From the NCBI GenBank assembly GCA_025531455.1, contig JAMYHL010000069.1:62001-126000 (forward strand): a DNA stretch of 64,000 bases. The letters are read 5' to 3'. Position 1 is the first letter of the stretch. Each line of letters starts with the position of its first letter. The DNA comes from Apiotrichum sp. Y4204 (lineage: Eukaryota; Basidiomycota; Tremellomycetes; Trichosporonales; Trichosporonaceae). Under the pieces are notes generated by a model, which was not told the origin of the DNA, searched no databases, and worked only from the letters and a program-made list of their open reading frames with translations. Positions 1-11,723 of this stretch are shown here, one piece after another. A program made the translations under genes and the position numbers.

Positions 1-2425
1 AGCGAGGCGAGACAGAATGAGACGAAGAGCTACTCTGATCAGCCTCGTTGTACGAATACCAGGTCTGCCAAATAAGTCATCAGACCGAGGCATCCTGCCA
101 CGGTATTGTAGCGCTAAAGACGATCTCATTGCGTCATGACGTCACGCGTCGTGGCTAGCGCGAATGGACATGGACATGGTTTCCGGACATGAGCGATCCC
201 ATGAATCCTTTGGGTGGTGGGTTCTTTGTGCGGCTTGGCACGACGGGACGGATAACCATCATCTGTCTATCTCCGCACACGGCATCGGGAGCTTGGTATC
301 GGGCTCGCTGAGGGAGCGGGACGGGAATACACGGGTTTTCCGCGGGCCACAAAGTGCATGGCAGATTGGATTAACCGGGGGTCTTCCATGGTCTGGCGCT
401 CGGCCCGGATTAGGCTAAGTCGGGTGGCGGGGATGCGTGAGAAACCGATTCCGAACATGGAGATGTCCGAGCCCACCACTTCCACAAAGTCCATTCCTGG
501 ACGCGTGTTCCCCGAGTGGGTGGCGCATAGGTGGGGACGGTGGGATTGTGCATCCTTGGAATGCAGCCTGCTCGCCAAGAAGCAGATACCGCTATTGACG
601 TTATTCCTGTCCCATAGCACCGATCGGTGGTGCGGGAGGTGGCATGTTTTGCTGTCTGTTAGCTGCGAGGCTGTGCACGATATGACGGTCTGAGGGTTTG
701 ATGACGGTGTTTTGCGTGGCTAGTGGCATAAGTCGAGTGGCGAGTGCGAGCGTTCGTCCACATTGGACGACTAGTCGACTAATGTAAGCATAGCGTGTGG
801 TCGCGAGACTATGATGCAGAATCACAGATGGCGGTACGCATGCAATGCGCAAGGCAAGTTAGTGGCGCGTGGCGCAACCGCGCCGTGTCGTCATCGGCTA
901 AGCAGTAAACCTCAGTAAGACACCGAGATGGTGGCTGTGGGCGGGCGGTGCACACTTCGCCCCGAGAAGTCATGAGTAGTAGCACTGGGCGTATGGGCGT
1001 AGATATCAGGAGGAGCGGGAACGCGATAAGATGTGGGCAGGTGGGGAGAGGAGAAGAATGAGTAAGCCGTCCAGTGAGCCCCCTCAGCTATGGCAGCTTG
1101 GCAGAAACTTGGCGGATCAGTCGACTTGGAACTGGATGGCAAACAAATCGCTCACCCAAGAGGCTGGAGGAAAATCGACAGATCTGCCACAACATCAGTG
1201 ATCAGTGATCTGATCAGTGACCAGTGGCGTAGAGCTGAGCTGAGCTGGTGCCCCGGGTGAGGCCACGCCGGACCGTCATTCACAGTGTTCAGGTGACAGC
1301 GTCCGCTGCATATCTGTGTGATCGTACCCGAAGGGAAGCATGCTTCGTCTGGTGTCGATTGTGTGGGGATATGTGCCGTGGCGCATCAAGACCGGTACAC
1401 ACGCGCCGGTTGGAGGACTGTGCAAACATGGTTTCGGAGCGCAGTAGGCCAAGAGGACCTCGGAATCCAGCACCAAGGGGGATGTGGCGGGAATTTGCAG
1501 GTGACAAGTGGCATGGGACGGTGATACGTGGTAGTCCTGTACGATGTCGATACCACGGTTCCGATTCCTAAGACATCGGGGGCACGGCGGCCTGTGCGTA
1601 TGTGCTAATTGTGGCATTGTGGACCGGCAACAGCAGGACTGTTGGGACCGGGAATGTGACGGTGTGGACGAGCGGCGAAGAAGGTCAAGTGAAGAAGAAT
1701 GGAGATACAGATACAGGAACGAGAAGCAGGAAGGGCGGTAGTGACAGCGGCTAGCAAGGAGGACACCGAGGACAGACTTCACTTTGATCGCTGCGATCAC
1801 TGGAACAATAGGACAGCGTGAATGATTCCAACGCATCTTTTTCTCGTGGAGGTTCTCGTGGAGATGCTCCTGGGCGCAGCAGGTCCACCGGGGGCTGTCG
1901 GCCACCTTGCCCTTCAGGTTGTCCCCACTTATAGGCCCTGTTGGGGATATGCACGGTGAAGGGTGGGCGGTTGGAATCAGCAGGTGTACGTGTAGTCAAG
2001 ATGCAGACGCCGTATGCTCTGAACGATCATGAAGAGCAGTATCGAGGGATCGGTCTCGTCGGAATCCCTCACGACGTGGGAACATTTGCGGAGGATGCCA
2101 TCAGTATGCCCGCCTGGTATCAGTAGAGATTGCTGCTGCCGCTGTGTGGTTTGGTCGTGGGCCAGTGGGCCTATGCATGCACGAGGTCCTAAAATGCGTT
2201 GTCTGGTGCCCAACATGTACAACCATGAAGAGACACATGCTATGCTAATGGAAACTACTGGAGCTCTCAGAGCTCACCTCTGCCAGCGAACAACGCTTGC
2301 TGGTCAGCGACGGTCTTACCGCCTATGCTATACTAAATCCCGGCCGAGCATTGTCTGCGGGTTTGAACGTGATGGATGGCGGCTCACAAATTCGGTCGTA
2401 ATGACGAACCTGCTCGCCGTCGGCG
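1..2425. other. Left-edge region without a supported gene
   Basis: No reading frame here combines length, recognisable domains and plausible splice sites. The longest frame, about 209 codons on the minus strand near 1276-1905, has erratic composition and no family resemblance. The region contains a tandem and palindromic word run (atcagtg / gatcagtg / ccagtgg) at 1194-1227, which recurs elsewhere in the window. I see no tRNA or transposon structure. Confidence 0.55.
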
Positions 2426-3337
2426 CTACAAGTCGGCGTGCATGTACGCCGGGTGGGGCGTGGGGTGGATTTGCGACTTGCCTGACGAGGCGGAGCCGGG
2501 AAGGAAATCGACAGCCGAGCCACGGGGGCTTGCAAGCCTTGAGCAGTCGACATCTGAGTCGGCGGAGCTGACAAGCGAGGGAGTGCCAATCTCACTATCA
2601 ACGCTGTCTTCTCTTAGACGTGAAAAGAGATCGCCCATAAGGGAGGCCGGGGTAAATCCTTCAGAGAAGCGAGGGCGGAACGATGGTGATGACGTAGAAT
2701 CGTCGTCGTTGTCCTCAGTTTCCGACTCTTCGCGAGAAACGATACGTTCCTGCTCCTCGTCACAGTCGACACTGCGGAGGAGGTCGACCAAAGTAGATGA
2801 CAATGAACGGTAGCCCTCAAACTGGGGGCCATCACGGGCACCGCTCATGCTTGCGAACATCATACGGCGGCGAGCAAAGCAGTCGGACCACTCGTCCGCA
2901 GTCTCGTCGTCGGAGTCCTCGGGTGACGCAAAAGGAGACGCGGGCAAACCGGATTCGCTATCGGAGAAGGTTACACCTTCCTCGTCAACCTCTTCGTCAT
3001 CGTCATCTTCGCCAAAGTTGAGGCAACGCGAGCCCCGCGCGGGCATAACACATGCGCGTTCCGCTTCTGAAGGAGGAGCAAGGGGGGTGCGGTCGTATTC
3101 GCAGGCGGAGTAGGTGGCGAAGTAGGAGGTAACGTCGCTGCCAGTCTCCTCGCTCTCCCAGCGAACACGCATTCGCTTGCCTGACCAAGACTGTTCCGAT
3201 GACGGTGACGATGAACGAGAGAGTGGGTCGCACATATCGGGCGATATAGGTCGCGATGGGCGGGAGGGCGAAAGGCAAGAGCGCAGCTTCTTGGCCGGCT
3301 TGGGGGGCGAGGGAGGCATGAGAAGATGGGTCGACAT
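2426..3337 (-). CDS. Acidic, serine-rich hypothetical protein, 303 aa
   Basis: A single uninterrupted frame on the minus strand. The start is the first ATG (MSTHLLMPPSPPKPAKK). The N-terminus is Pro/Ser-rich and basic. A central segment of about residues 60-110 (containing VTSYFATYSACEYDRTPLA and RGSRCLNFG) looks more constrained than the rest. It is followed by two acidic runs (EDDDDEEVDEEG and EDSDDETADE) and a Ser/Asp-rich tail. No catalytic or transmembrane domain is visible. The upstream side on the minus strand (3.97-4.48 kb) is pyrimidine-rich, as expected of a fungal promoter or leader, which supports the direction. I do not recognise the family. It could be a nuclear or cytoplasmic regulatory protein, but that is only a guess from composition. 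Confidence 0.7.
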   Translation of the reverse strand: MSTHLLMPPSPPKPAKKLRSCLSPSRPSRPISPDMCDPLSRSSSPSSEQSWSGKRMRVRWESEETGSDVTSYFATYSACEYDRTPLAPPSEAERACVMPARGSRCLNFGEDDDDEEVDEEGVTFSDSESGLPASPFASPEDSDDETADEWSDCFARRRMMFASMSGARDGPQFEGYRSLSSTLVDLLRSVDCDEEQERIVSREESETEDNDDDSTSSPSFRPRFSEGFTPASLMGDLFSRLREDSVDSEIGTPSLVSSADSDVDCSRLASPRGSAVDFLPGSASSGKSQIHPTPHPAYMHADL

Positions 3338-5730
3338 TGTGGAGATGAAGATGATGGTTTAGATGCGGTAGTTAAATAGTGTGCTCAAGCAACAAGGACG
3401 ATGCTGAACGCGGGTAGGGGAGCGATATCAACGTTGAACGCGAAGTGCAGAGGGAGGGGTAGAGTTGTAAACGAAGGGGGAAAAAGCTCGAGCACCAGAG
3501 AGAGTCGAGGTCTTCCAAAGTCGCGCCGAAAGGACGACGATTCGTGTTACAATTCAACAGACATCGCACAGGGGGGTCGGGGGATGGATCGGAGGTGTGG
3601 AGTAGGAAGGCTAAGAACAAGCTGGGCTGTGTCAGTGGTTGGGATGGAGAACGAATATGAGCGCCACACGTACAGTGTTGTGGGACAATGAAAAAGCTAA
3701 TCACCAGCAAGTGGCAGTTGAGGTTGGGAGAATGACCAGATGTGTTCACAATCCAGTTCTATGCCGACATGTGGTGGACAGCGATACTGGAGGCGAGTCG
3801 CAAAAGTGGGACACCAAGAGGCCAGAGAGGGGGGATATGTGAGGTGCTAGGTTGAAACGAGGTGTTCTCGACGGACGCAGCGACTGGCGTCTCGGGTGCG
3901 TGATCACGCGGGCCGGATGTCAAGGCCGCAACAGGAAGAGATGGCACAGACGAGTGTCTGCGATGGCTAGGATGGGATGGACAAGGGGGCCGTGGGCCGT
4001 GCTGCCTGCTGCTTGAGCGCTGGACAACAATGAGCAGTTTGCGGCACTAGGTCCTTATACTGGAGGGCTAGGAGGTTCAGAAGATTGGCCGTGGCGGACG
4101 AGGTAACGGGATGTGGATGTTCTGGATACGCGGCATACAATATGTATGAATCGCGTTGAAGGGGGAGGGAGTTCGTGCTGTTGGATGCAGTCGAGACGCG
4201 ATGGAAAGTGTCGCGGTAAGATGCAATGTGTGATAGTGGCGACGGTGTTGGCGGACGCGCTTGGTGATGGATTTCTTGGTAGAGGATGGTGGATGGATGG
4301 CAGTGGTAGTGATAGATTTTGCACTGTACGGATAGATGGGATGGAGGAGGGAAGGCGATGTGGATTTCTCGGGGGAAGGATTTTCGGGGTTTGTCAAGGA
4401 TGGGTGTGTGTGGGCGCCTTGTATGTATAATAATAACACTCGGTTTTACTTGGTACGAGGTATTTTTCTGGGCACGCAGAAAAGGCAAGGAAAAAAGCCA
4501 AAGTAGCTACTAGAGCAGAGAGAGACTAGCAGAGTGAGTCATGGGGCAGCGTGGGAGGAGAGGAGACGACTTTCCCAGTAACTCACGGACAGCGGACACG
4601 GCCAGGCGATCAGAAGATCAATCTCCGCAAGTAAACACACCAAAGGGCACGGGGGGGGGCGCGAGAAGGGAGCTACGCGTGTGATGCGAGAAATCAGAGG
4701 CGGGATAACTCGAAGGTTGGTTGCACCGTATGCAAAACAAGAGAGACAGCGGATAGAACGGGTACGACGGGTGTCTCTAGCTGTAGGTCTAGTTTGGGTT
4801 CAATATTTTTCTCCTTTTTTCTCCTTTTTTTTTTTCTGCTCTGCCCTTATGAATCATTTTTAATGCACCCCTCTACATAGCAGTGTCCGGCATTGTAGCT
4901 TTTTCTGCAGTATTTTTCTGGAAAATATTGTGCGCAATCTGGGAAACGCGGCGCTTCATCACACATCTCGCAGTGGACACCGCTGTGGCGCTGGCAGTAC
5001 GGGGGGCGGTACGCTCGGATCGGGATCGGCGCACTCTGGGAGCGCAAAGGAACAGAGGGCAGAGAGCAGAAGGCCAAGGGTGGAGACAGGCGGAAAAGGG
5101 CAGCACGCCAGTGCCTCAGTGCCGCCGCCACCTGAGACCCTATTTTACCCTTACTACCTATTTTCTTGGTCCTCTGACGTCCTGCCAGATGCAGGCTGAA
5201 GGACGGAGGAGGAGGCTCACGCAGTTCACCTGTCTGCTCATGGCCCACATGCATGTACACATGTCCATGTCCGTCCCAATGGCCAATGCGCCAATGGCTC
5301 ATCTCAATCAGCCAAATTCGTGCATTCGGCAAACGACGCAGGTAGCTCCATCGCTCCATGGAGCCCATAGTCCAATCGCTCCATCTCCGTTGCTTGATAC
5401 TTCCGTCAGCGGTGTTGTTCCGTTGGGCCGTAGTCTCTCGCCCTGTGCGCCCTGCGCTTCCTCGTCACACCCTTGTAGTCTCGACTTGTTTGGAGATCGG
5501 AGGGGTAATGCTTGTTCCCGCGGATCCCACATATTGATCGTCCATAATGTTCCAGTCCACACAATGCATGCAGCTGCATGTAGTGCATACTGCCAAATGT
5601 ACTGCATATGCTGTTTTTGTGATCGTGTGATATGGTGCTGTTATCATTCATCTAACAACAATTATTTCCCGCAGCTCTCCTCATGCTCCGCGGCTCCGTC
5701 GGTGTCCCGCAGGCTGCTACCGTGGATTAA

Positions 5731-5765
5731 TTCACTGGATCACTGGATCACTGGATCACTGGATT
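5731..5765. repeat. Tandem repeat of atcactgg
   Basis: Four near-perfect consecutive copies of an 8-base unit (atcactgg) in an otherwise unannotated stretch. Related words (gatcagtg, ccagtgg) occur at 1.2, 7.07, 7.87, 57.05 and 57.48 kb. Confidence 0.85.
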
Positions 5766-8700
5766 GGACGCGTTGTTGTTGCCGTTACCGGTCACGTCGA
5801 TGGGATTGGATGGGATTGAATGGACGCGCCAAGCGAGAGGCCAGGGGGGATGGCCGGGATCAAAAAGAAAATTGCCTCATACTCAACGGAAGGCGCATCA
5901 TCAAATTAGTATGGATCGCCCAAAAGTGGACCTGCATCTCTGTGCATCTACGGCATTCAGCAGGCATTCCCGAAATACGCACTATTATGCAACCTCCCCC
6001 TTCTGCCTCTCTGCGTATCTTACTTTCTGCACCACTACTGCAACTCCCGCGGCCCGCGAGCGGGAGAGGGAGGAACCAGAGTCTGAATTGCGTAGCAATA
6101 AACATTGAACAGGTACATTTCCTCGCACCCGGCGGTACGGCATGGCGGCCCCGCCGGTGTCGTCCGTGAGAGGCAGATTGTTTGTGTCCCGGAGACCTCG
6201 ATGGCCTCCGAGCACCATGGCCCGCCCATGTCAACCTGAAATCAGGACCGCAGGGGCCTGGCCGACGCGGTCTCGATGTGGAGAGGGTCTACAGCCCCAC
6301 TGGGACTTCTGTAAACGGGGTCATGGACTATCAGCTCCCAGCAGGCACACAAAGTTCGGGCCATCGCCCTGTCCGTCTTTCTGGCCACGACTGCATCATT
6401 GTAGTAGTATCTCGCAAAAGCCGACTTGAGTGGCTGCGCCACGCACAGCGTGCGATCAACTGACTCCACTTACGATCCTACAGGACAGATCGCACGGATC
6501 CATCCGCCTGCACTCCATTCCTGCCTGCACCGGTTACTAATTGTGTGCCCCTCTTAGTGAACGGACGACAGATCACCGAGTTAATCTGTACTATCCTGTA
6601 CAAACTGGACTGCACATGCCATGCCAAGCAACACAGCAATGCAGCTATGTAGCAATTGGGCACAGTGTGATGCGCCACAGGCTCGCAAACTATCGCCACT
6701 TCAGGGGACGCACATCTCTGAATGCAGATCCATCACTGCAGCCCACAGGGCCACAGGGTACGCGCGTGAGGCCTTTTGTTGTTCTTGTCTTGCACCCCAG
6801 AGCACGCACATGCAACACACAGCACGAACCAGGTGACTTCCGTGTCCTCCGCGCCCTTCGTTCTCCGCGCGTGTGATCTGGGGTGACGCCCGTTTCGTCG
6901 GAATCAGTTACCAAGCGGTCATATTCTGGCCTGTCGTCAGGCCCTAGTCGACGCGGTGGACGGCACTACGACACAACACACGAGGGGCGTGAAGGGGCCC
7001 ACACAGGGCACACACACAGGGGGCAGTAACATTCTGTCTCAGCGGTCCGACGAAGCTCAACCCATGATCAGTGGCCAGTGGGTCGGTGTGATTGTGTGGA
7101 ACGCACACGTTCCAACGACGACCCAACGTGTTGTACAGTGCCCATTAACAGCCTTGATGCAGTGCACCGCATACATTAGACTTGGCATCACACTAGCTTA
7201 GGCCTCAATGTGTGGCGGGTCACTGGTTAAGTCGGTGACTGAACGCATCGAGTTGTTGACGTTTTCCTTCCGGTGAGACAATGACGTCCATGGCACTTAA
7301 TGTAGTAAGTACGCTTGCACCGCAGGATACGCTAGTTACTCGCCACTGGCTCCACTCGTCGCAGTGACGGCCTCAATGAGGACCCGCGGACTACAGTTGG
7401 CATCACAGCACGCCGCAAGAGTGCGGTCATCAACAATTTGGGCCATTTGGCGATTTAACTGCCCCTCTCGTGACGTAGTGACCCCGTCTTGTGATCACGA
7501 ATGATAGATTTCGGCCCGCGTGAATGCTGAATGACCACCAAGCGTCGTCAACGGGCCAACATGCATCCTAGTCAAAGATAGCGACGGCCAACGATCAGCG
7601 GAAGGGATCGCGCGGGGCCGCGAGACAGGAGCAATCGATGAAACCCGATTGGTGGCGACGTGTGTCCTTGTGCCTCCTAGATCAGGTGAGATCGTCCACA
7701 TTCAACCCCAGATCACAAAATCACGAACAGCATCTTCGACAACATGCCGAGGGCCCCGCGCAGTCCTCTAATCGATGCTAGAACCATGAAGACCATAGCT
7801 GCTGCTATTCTTGCCTCCTTGATATGTGATCGTGTGGTGACACCACAAGCGAGCACAGGAAGCTCCAGTGGCCAGTGGATCAGGGAACACTCGGAAGCCA
7901 TCAGCCGCTTCCGAGCCAGCTTGCAACATGTGCAGCCACTCCTGCAGTATGCTGCAGCCGATGGACTTGAGCACCGACCCGCAGCCTGAGGCCAGTTACT
8001 TCTCGTCTGACAAAGGATCTGCTTTCATGAAATTCCGTAGCGAATAGCCTGGACATTGATTTGCGCGCTTGCCAGCTGACGCCCTTGGCTGGTGCTAAAT
8101 TCGGCCACCTGGATTGCTCGGCAACAATCCACTTGGAGCGGTGGGCATGCCCCGTGCCCATAGCAATTGCTGGACAACTTTTGAATTGAGCTTCCTGCAG
8201 TGGAGCGTTGGAGCGTGGGGCCTGCAGTGGGGCACCTCGGTAGGCCAGAGCGGCGTTCTTGTCCATGTCCTTGGATCTCTGATGTTCTTCGAGAGAAGCG
8301 ATGAACCACGATAACTCCCTTGATAGTCGCCCAACAACCACTGAATCGGGTCCTCATCCATGTGACCTGGGAAAGCGCAGCAGCGCGCACAGTCCACTAG
8401 GGGCACAGTTCCTTCTCGGGGCACAGTCTATGTACACCCTTCCAATGTCAACAGGCAAGCACGAGTAGCTCGCAAGGTCACCAAAAGAACAGCCCAAGTT
8501 TGCGACCTTCTCGCACGAGCACTCCGGGTTTCGGGAACTCTTGTGATCCCCAGTAGTGTTGTGTCTTACTGCTACAATTCATAGGATCCATTGTTTGACG
8601 AAGGTTGGAACTGTGGATAACGTACTCCCAGGAACAAGGTTGCGACCAGTAGACATGCCGGCTCCGCGGCTCCGATACGGCGGTATGTGGGGATGGCGGG

Positions 8701-10218
8701 GCACGGCGGGGCCGGAGGGAGGAACCGTTTCCCGGCCCCCCCGAACTCTGCCGCTGGCTGTTATTGTGTCCAGGTTACGCCTACGCGCCTACGATATTTC
8801 TCCGGCCGCGCCAACTTCGGGCGGCGGGTATATGACAGACTACGGTGCGCCCGACATTGGCACCGTTGCTGCGATCTTGGTCGCGATCTGCGGCCGATCT
8901 GGTATCGTTGCGTGACTGTCGTGTACGGTGAACTGCTCGATCACCGTCCACCGGGCGCTCCAGTACCCCGATTCCGCCATCACTGCCGATTCCGCCTCAC
9001 CCGCCCCATTCCAGCGCCCTCTTTGGTCTGCAGTTAAATGTATTCAACCGCAGTTCGCTGTCCGTTGTCCGCTGTCTGGGTGTCTTGTCCGCGGCATGCG
9101 ATACCCTGTCCGTGATAATAAATTGTTGCGTGATTTTACTTATTGGCCACTACCGCAACCTTGGCTGGATTAGCGTTCCTGCGGAGACGTCCACTGGCGT
9201 TCCGCGGTGGGCTGCAACCCTTCCGGGCTTGATGTGAAGTGATATGCCAAACATCCCGTTCCGACAATACAGTACACAGCTACACAGCAGCGGTACACAC
9301 TTTACTTCCGGTGTTTATCCCCACTAACTTACTGACGCCTTCGCGATTCACGTCGGCAATACCGCAGAGTTCGGGTTCTCGGTTGTCGAGTCGACTGACG
9401 CCTCTGCTGCAAACGAGGCGCGGATGGGGGTTTACGCGTGCAGATCTGAGCGTTCTGTGGCGCCTCTCTGAGTGGCGTGAGCCTCACTCACACCAGGAGA
9501 CAACACTGACATCGGCGGCTGCTGTCAGACCTTTGAGATTTGGAGTAACTCGGCCACCGACCGTGCAGATTGACGTACATGACCGCCTCAGTTCTAAAAT
9601 TGTTTGTGGACGCAAGAGCTGGACGGACGAGCGTAGCGTGGCGTGTGTGGGATTGGCCACTGTGGGCATGGGCAGGTGGCGCTTGGCTCGCGGTCTGCAC
9701 GCGGTGCACACCACTCCTATCCTCACGCATGCAAGGCACCTGTGCGATATCTTCGGCGAGCTGATAGGATGAGCATATGTCCAGGTGGACATTCCCGTGG
9801 CTTGAGATCCAGGACTGTGACTTGGCGTCGGAGGGCAGAAGGCTTTCTACACTCCCGGGTCACTGTTGAGATATCAGTACAGTAGCACCCTATGATTTCT
9901 GTCGCCTTGACTCCCATGGGCCTTAACCTCTTTCCACTGTCAGTGCTTTCTGACCTTCTCGGAGCCGATGATCATGAGCAGCGTCTGTGCTTGGCGTCGC
10001 GTTCGACGGGCTTACTTGTGATTGATGTTGGTTTGGCAGAGCCATCAGAACCATCAGTCGCAACATTGCGCCGACATCTGACAATACCGGAGCGGCCGTC
10101 AGACCCCGACGTGCCACAACGCTAAAATTAGTGTCGGCTTGATGGATGCTAAGGCTGTCTCTAGCTCCCTTGACCGCGTTTCTTGCACTTTGTCGAGCCG
10201 CGCTGTTGTCGGGTGGGG

Positions 10219-10280
10219 TTTTTTTTTTTTTTTTTTTTTCATTTATTTATTTGTTTTCTTGTTCTTTTTTTTTTTTATCT
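10219..10280. repeat. Poly-T / AT-rich low-complexity tract
   Basis: A run of about 21 T is followed by short atttattt units and a second run of about 12 T. It lies about 500 bp upstream of the Rid-family gene, so it could be a nucleosome-depleting poly(dA:dT) element, or simple slippage. Confidence 0.85.
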
Positions 10281-10787
10281 TTTGTCGAGCTCGTGTCATC
10301 ATCAATTGACTGATGGTTTCGATAACACCCACTGAAGAAAGCCTTTGGTTTGCTCTCTTCACCCGCTTCTCCGCCGATATACTCGCATTATAGCCAGATC
10401 TCTATAAGTGCAGGTCTAGCTCCATGTCGCGAGAGTTTAAGAGAGGACGAAACATGGGAAGAGGAGAGAGTCTTGGGCGACCGCGCTGCTAATCAGTCCA
10501 GACTATTTTCGCTCGCATCAGCCCGAAGGCTCTGACTGCAGCCCTCTGGACCAAGAAAAGACGAGCCTCGATCCTTTCATTGTGTCCGCTGATCCGTTGA
10601 TCTTGACGCGTCTCGCGTCGACCATCCCGATGCCCCCACCACGCCAGGTCACAGGGTGCGGGGCCCCTGAGGTCGGCAACGTCCGGCCCGAGACCATTGA
10701 CTCGACAAGTAAATAAACCCAGTTAGCACCTCACATATCTCCCGGAACTCACAACCTTCCCCTCTTCTCACCTGTCCATTCAGCACC

Positions 10788-11231
10788 ATGTCGCGCCGCC
10801 TCATCTCTTCCGGCTCCGAGTTTGAGGGGAAGATCGGATACTCGCGCGCGGTGGTCTCGGGCGACTGGGTCTTCGTGGCGGGCACGACGGGGTGTGTACC
10901 GCGACACTTGGAGTCTTGGAGCCTGCCCACCCTTACTGACGGTAGGTACGACTACTCGACCGGCGAGATCTCCTCCGATGTGGAAACCCAGGCGGACCAG
11001 ACACTGCGCAACATTGACGCGGCGCTCCGCGAGGCCGGAGCGAGCATGGCCGACGTTGTGCGCGTGCACTACATCCTCCCGGATCGCGCGGACTTTCCGA
11101 AGACATGGCCCGCCCTCCAGCGCTGGTTTGGCGACGTGCGCCCCGCCGCGACTATGATCCAGGCGGGACTGTACGATGAGAAGATGAAGATTGAGATCGA
11201 GGTCACGGCGCATGTGCTCAAGAAGGACTAG
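10788..11231 (+). CDS. RidA/YjgF/YER057c-family protein, 129 aa
   Basis: Two exons: 10788-10891 and 10946-11231. The 54-nt intron is a multiple of three and has no stop, so an unspliced reading gives a falsely long 147-aa protein. Removing it restores the family segment GTTG-YDYSTGEISSDVE. The donor is GTGTGT, the branch site CTGAC and the end TAG. The rest (QTLRNIDAALREAGASMADVVRVHYIL, then GLYDEKMKIEIEVTAHVLKKD) matches the small trimeric Rid fold throughout. In canonical RidA, an enamine/imine deaminase, an arginine follows the Pro-Ala of the last conserved block; here that block reads RPAATMIQAGL, with Ala in its place. Family membership is firm, but deaminase activity is doubtful. It converges with the next gene, 490 bp away. 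Confidence 0.9.
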   Translation: MSRRLISSGSEFEGKIGYSRAVVSGDWVFVAGTTGCVPRHLESWSLPTLTDGRYDYSTGEISSDVETQADQTLRNIDAALREAGASMADVVRVHYILPDRADFPKTWPALQRWFGDVRPAATMIQAGLYDEKMKIEIEVTAHVLKKD

Positions 11232-11723
11232 CCCCGGATGAAAGGAATAGTATTGTGTGGTGACAAGGGCAAAGGAGTCTTCTGACACACCGCGTGGAGT
11301 GATTGTCTTTCACTACTCCGTCGGGGAGGTGCGCCTTGCTTGTGACCGCAGCATGCGGCCCAAGTGACAAACATCGCATAAGGGACGTTGACCAAAGACT
11401 CACAAACCCACTGAGACCAGAAACAGTCACTTAGGCCGCCTGAGAGCTCTACGGGTAGAGGTTCAGTACAAACGGTCTCTCCCTGAGCAGTCCTAACTCA
11501 GGTACTACTGTTGCCGCCACTAAGGATAAGTTCGGCGTCCCAGAGCCCACACCAAGTGCACGGGTATAGTGTTCACGCCTGCTCACTGATCGAGCAGTAA
11601 ACAGTGACATGTCATCATCATGTGGTCGTATAGCACATCTAACGCCAAGGCGACAGCCAGCATAGCGTATATTTTATTCCTCTCATTCTCCTGCGCCAGA
11701 AGTTAGGGATGGTCCCCCCAGCA
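11232..11723. other. Convergent intergenic region
   Basis: About 490 bp between the stop of the Rid-family gene and the stop of the 707-aa gene. It presumably holds both 3' ends. I see no gene or strong repeat. Confidence 0.6.

Larger units (their letters stand above)
3338..10787. other. 7.4 kb gene-poor region
   Basis: No convincing gene. 3.97-4.48 kb is pyrimidine-rich on the minus strand and probably belongs to the promoter or leader of the 2.4-3.3 kb gene. Poly-T and CT tracts lie at about 4806-4835 and 10219-10280. A tandem run of the 8-mer atcactgg lies at 5731-5765. A 428-codon frame at 4883-6169 and frames near 7.9-8.4 and 9.2-9.8 kb lack domains, and all show mixed composition. Fragments of decayed genes cannot be excluded. 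Confidence 0.5.

Noticed and set aside
1276..1905. 209-codon minus-strand frame
   Set aside because: No domain, irregular composition and no splice support.
4883..6169. 428-codon plus-strand frame
   Set aside because: Irregular composition, no domain, and it runs through tandem repeats; it looks like a chance open frame.
7901..8424. Overlapping minus-strand frames of 109-146 codons considered as retroelement remnants
   Set aside because: No protease, reverse transcriptase or integrase motif and no flanking repeats could be found.
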